This document shows, piece by piece, positions 15,847 to 17,508 of a DNA stretch of 17,508 nucleotides (its first letter is position 1; the number at the start of each line of letters is the position of its first letter). The notes beneath the pieces are model-generated. The model saw only the letters and a program-made list of their open reading frames with translations, did not search any database and was not told where the DNA came from. Position numbers and translations under genes: made by a program. Source of the DNA: Acetobacteraceae bacterium (GTDB lineage Bacteria; Pseudomonadota; Alphaproteobacteria; Acetobacterales; Acetobacteraceae); assembly GCA_947476855.1 (NCBI GenBank), contig CANJSR010000043.1, positions 1 to 17,508 of the forward strand. The letters are read 5' to 3'.

Positions 15847-16019
15847 GCTCTGTGAAAATCCGTGTTCAATCCGTGGAAATCCGTGTCTTCTGGGAAGCGG
15901 ATGCCGGACGAAGACCTGTGACCGGGTGACGTTTCGGCTCACGCCCCAAGGCGCGTGCGGCGCACGATCCCGTTGGCAGACACAGATTTGCACGGATTGA
16001 ACACGGATTTTCACGGAGC
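15847..16019. repeat. Large inverted repeat, 44-bp arms with ATCCGTG units
   Basis: Arms 15847-15890 and 15976-16019 are inverted copies matching at 40 of 44 positions; the inner 24 bp (15852-15875 and 15991-16014) match exactly. The left arm holds three ATCCGTG units about 11-12 bp apart; in the right arm one of the three has a T for C. The 85-nt loop encodes nothing. Its AT content is above the surroundings. It resembles a MITE- or REP-like mobile palindrome; no flanking target duplication is seen. Confidence 0.8.
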
Positions 16020-16176
16020 GATGTGGTGGCGCCCGTGCGCCCCGTTCACTCCCCGTGGGGCAGCAATCCTGCCTTGCCTCTCGCGGGCCTCTTGCGGCGT
16101 TGCGGCGGCGACCCCAACCTGTCATATCCCGACCGCACAAGTCCGGTATCCACGGACACCCCTCCCCCGAGCCCTC

Positions 16177-16180
16177 GGAG
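16177..16180 (+). promoter_or_regulatory. Ribosome binding site deciding the ispH start
   Basis: GGAG lies 9 nt before the ATG at 16190. It supports that start over upstream frame extensions reaching 16055. Confidence 0.65.
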
Positions 16181-16189
16181 AAGAACCGC

Positions 16190-17119
16190 ATGCTTCGTGT
16201 CGTCCTCGCTCAGCCTCGCGGGTTCTGCGCCGGCGTCGAGCGGGCCATCGAAATCGTTGAGCGTGCGCTGAAGAAATACGGCGCCCCGGTCTATGTCCGG
16301 CACGAGATCGTGCACAACCGCCACGTCGTCGAAAGCCTGCGCGCCCGCGGCGCCGTGTTCGTCGACGAGCTGCACGAAGTGCCGGCCGGCGCGATGACCG
16401 TCTTCTCGGCCCATGGCGTCGCCCGCCAGGTCGAGGAAGAGGCGAAGGCCCGCGACCTGCCGGTGATCGACGCAACCTGTCCGCTCGTCTCCAAGGTCCA
16501 TAACGAAGGCCGCCGCTATGCCGGCCAGGGCCGCGAGATCGTGCTGGTCGGCCACGCCGGCCACGCCGAGGTCGAGGGCACGATCGGCCAGATCCAGGGC
16601 AAGGTGCACCTGGTGCAGACCGTGGACGACGTGCCCGGCCTGGTCGTCGCCGATCCCGACAAGCTCGCCTACATCACCCAGACCACGCTGTCGGTGGACG
16701 ATACCCGCCACATCATCGCCGCGCTCAAGGCCCGGTTCCCCTCCATCGTCGGCCCCGACGTGCGCGACATCTGCTACGCGACCCAGAACCGCCAGCAGGC
16801 CGTCCGCGACCTGGCGCAGGCGGTCGACATGATCCTGGTGGTCGGATCGAAGAACTCCTCCAATTCCAACCGCCTGCGGGAGATCGGGGAGGAACTGGGC
16901 AAGCCCGCCCACCTGATCGACGACGCCGGGGACCTGAAGGCCGAATGGTTCGGGGGGATCACCTCGGTCGGCGTCACCGCCGGCGCCTCGGCGCCCGAGC
17001 AACTTGTCCAGGGCGTGCTCGACGGACTGCGCCGGTTTGACGAAATCGAGGTCTCGACCCTGGACGGGGTCGAGGAGAACGTACGATTCCGCTTCCCCGC
17101 CGAACTGGCCGACGCGTAA
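16190..17119 (+). CDS. ispH: 4-hydroxy-3-methylbut-2-enyl diphosphate reductase
   Basis: IspH catalyses the last MEP-pathway step, reducing HMBPP to IPP and DMAPP with a 4Fe-4S cluster. The 309-aa length is normal. The three cluster cysteines are C13 (RGFCAGV), C97 (DATCPLV) and C195 ([10 protein letters not shown]). The substrate-binding H125 and catalytic E127 lie in [21 protein letters not shown] and [11 protein letters not shown], also diagnostic, follow. The ATG at 16190 gives the family N terminus. hpnH starts 11 nt after the stop, so the two are probably one transcript that couples IPP supply with hopanoid modification. Confidence 0.97.
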   Translation: MLRVVLAQPRGFCAGVERAIEIVERALKKYGAPVYVRHEIVHNRHVVESLRARGAVFVDELHEVPAGAMTVFSAHGVARQVEEEAKARDLPVIDATCPLVSKVHNEGRRYAGQGREIVLVGHAGHAEVEGTIGQIQGKVHLVQTVDDVPGLVVADPDKLAYITQTTLSVDDTRHIIAALKARFPSIVGPDVRDICYATQNRQQAVRDLAQAVDMILVVGSKNSSNSNRLREIGEELGKPAHLIDDAGDLKAEWFGGITSVGVTAGASAPEQLVQGVLDGLRRFDEIEVSTLDGVEENVRFRFPAELADA

Positions 17120-17130
17120 GGGACCGCCGC

Positions 17131-17508
17131 ATGACCGTACCCCTCAATCAGGCGATCCGAGTCGGCGCCTATGTCGTCAAGCAGCACCTTCTGCGCCGCA
17201 AGCGCTACCCGCTGGTGCTGATGCTGGAACCGCTGTTCCGCTGCAACCTGGCCTGCGCCGGCTGCGGCAAGATCGACTATCCGGCGGAAATCCTGAACCA
17301 GCGCCTGTCCGTCGCTGAATGCATGGAGGCGATCGACGAATGCGGCGCCCCCGTCGTCGTCATCGCCGGCGGCGAGCCGCTGCTGCACAGGGAAATCGAC
17401 CAGATCGTCGAGGGCGCCATCGCGCGCAAGAAGTTCGTCATCGTCTGCACGAACGCCCTGCTGCTCGAAAAGAAGATGGACCTGTTCAAGCCGTCCAAGT
17501 GGTTCTCC
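17131..17508 (+). CDS. hpnH: Hopanoid biosynthesis radical SAM protein HpnH (5' part)
   Basis: HpnH is the radical SAM enzyme that adds a 5'-deoxyadenosyl group to hopene, giving adenosylhopane, the precursor of extended (C35) hopanoids. The window ends after 126 codons with the frame still open. The radical SAM motif CxxxCxxC is present as C38-NLA-C42-AG-C45, in [17 protein letters not shown], followed by the SAM-binding [32 protein letters not shown] is a typical HpnH start. AAGGGA at 17118-17123 overlaps the ispH stop and lies 7 nt before the ATG. The missing 3' part should be about 250 residues if of usual length. Confidence 0.93.
   Translation, partial: MTVPLNQAIRVGAYVVKQHLLRRKRYPLVLMLEPLFRCNLACAGCGKIDYPAEILNQRLSVAECMEAIDECGAPVVVIAGGEPLLHREIDQIVEGAIARKKFVIVCTNALLLEKKMDLFKPSKWFS

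Larger units (their letters stand above)
15596..16189. other. 594-bp noncoding region between divergent ispA and ispH
   Basis: No credible coding frame lies here; the frames that are open do not resemble a protein, and several of them run through the inverted repeat. The region should hold the promoters of ispA (minus) and ispH (plus), but I see no convincing -35/-10 pair for either. Its middle is taken up by the large inverted repeat at 15847-16019. Confidence 0.75.

Noticed and set aside
16092..16128. Possible ispH promoter: TTGCGG with CATATC or TCATAT
   Set aside because: Matches are weak in both boxes and two overlapping TTGCGG choices exist; not better than chance in GC-rich DNA.
15814..16191. 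125-codon minus-strand frame upstream of ispH
   Set aside because: It runs through the inverted repeat and reads repeat units as protein; no family resemblance and no ribosome site.
1..17508. CRISPR array, tRNA, rRNA, transposase, prophage, toxin-antitoxin or defence genes
   Set aside because: No regularly spaced repeats, no conserved RNA gene segments, and no proteins of these families were found. The XRE gene has no toxin partner beside it.

Overview
The window is GC-rich with dense genes. It looks like the chromosome of an alphaproteobacterium, most likely Rhodospirillales and probably Acetobacteraceae. This rests on the MucR/Ros regulator, the Nfu, tsaB-rimI, fur and lnt neighbourhood, the DUF2244-nth pair, OlsB, and hopanoid genes (hpnM, hpnH) placed among MEP-pathway genes. 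The family assignment is inference from protein style and gene order; no search was run.

Left part (1-3126): an Nfu-type Fe-S carrier, then a strong hairpin, then a RutE-like nitroreductase, then tsaB and rimI overlapping by 4 nt. A TusA-like protein on the minus strand shares its stop tetranucleotide with rimI. It is divergent from mucR, which has a good sigma70 promoter.

Envelope operon (3319-6157): fur, olsB and lnt are tightly packed, so an iron/metal regulator is probably co-transcribed with an ornithine-lipid N-acyltransferase and the lipoprotein N-acyltransferase. The miaB-phoH-ybeY-ybeX block that often lies near lnt in alphaproteobacteria is absent. The next 211 bp hold an inverted repeat, a TTGACA promoter with a CtrA-like box over its -10, and two leader hairpins ahead of an XRE regulator.

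Middle part (6836-11958): a DUF2244 membrane protein is divergent from nth (endonuclease III). The nth 3' end overlaps a small ACT-like gene on the opposite strand. Then come a bifunctional NAD(P)HX epimerase/dehydratase, a REP-like double palindrome and a GMC oxidoreductase, the two genes being on the minus strand.

Right part (12029-17508): two divergent isoprenoid/hopanoid units. The minus strand carries ispA-dxs-hpnM and the plus strand carries ispH-hpnH, the latter cut by the window end. Dxs and IspH are the first and last steps of the MEP pathway, IspA makes farnesyl diphosphate, HpnH adds adenosine to hopene, and HpnM is a periplasmic hopanoid-associated protein. The 594-bp region between the units holds a 44-bp-arm inverted repeat built from ATCCGTG units.

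I found no CRISPR array, tRNA, rRNA, transposase, prophage or recognisable defence system. The least explained items are the noncoding structures and the altered metal ligands in Fur and MucR.
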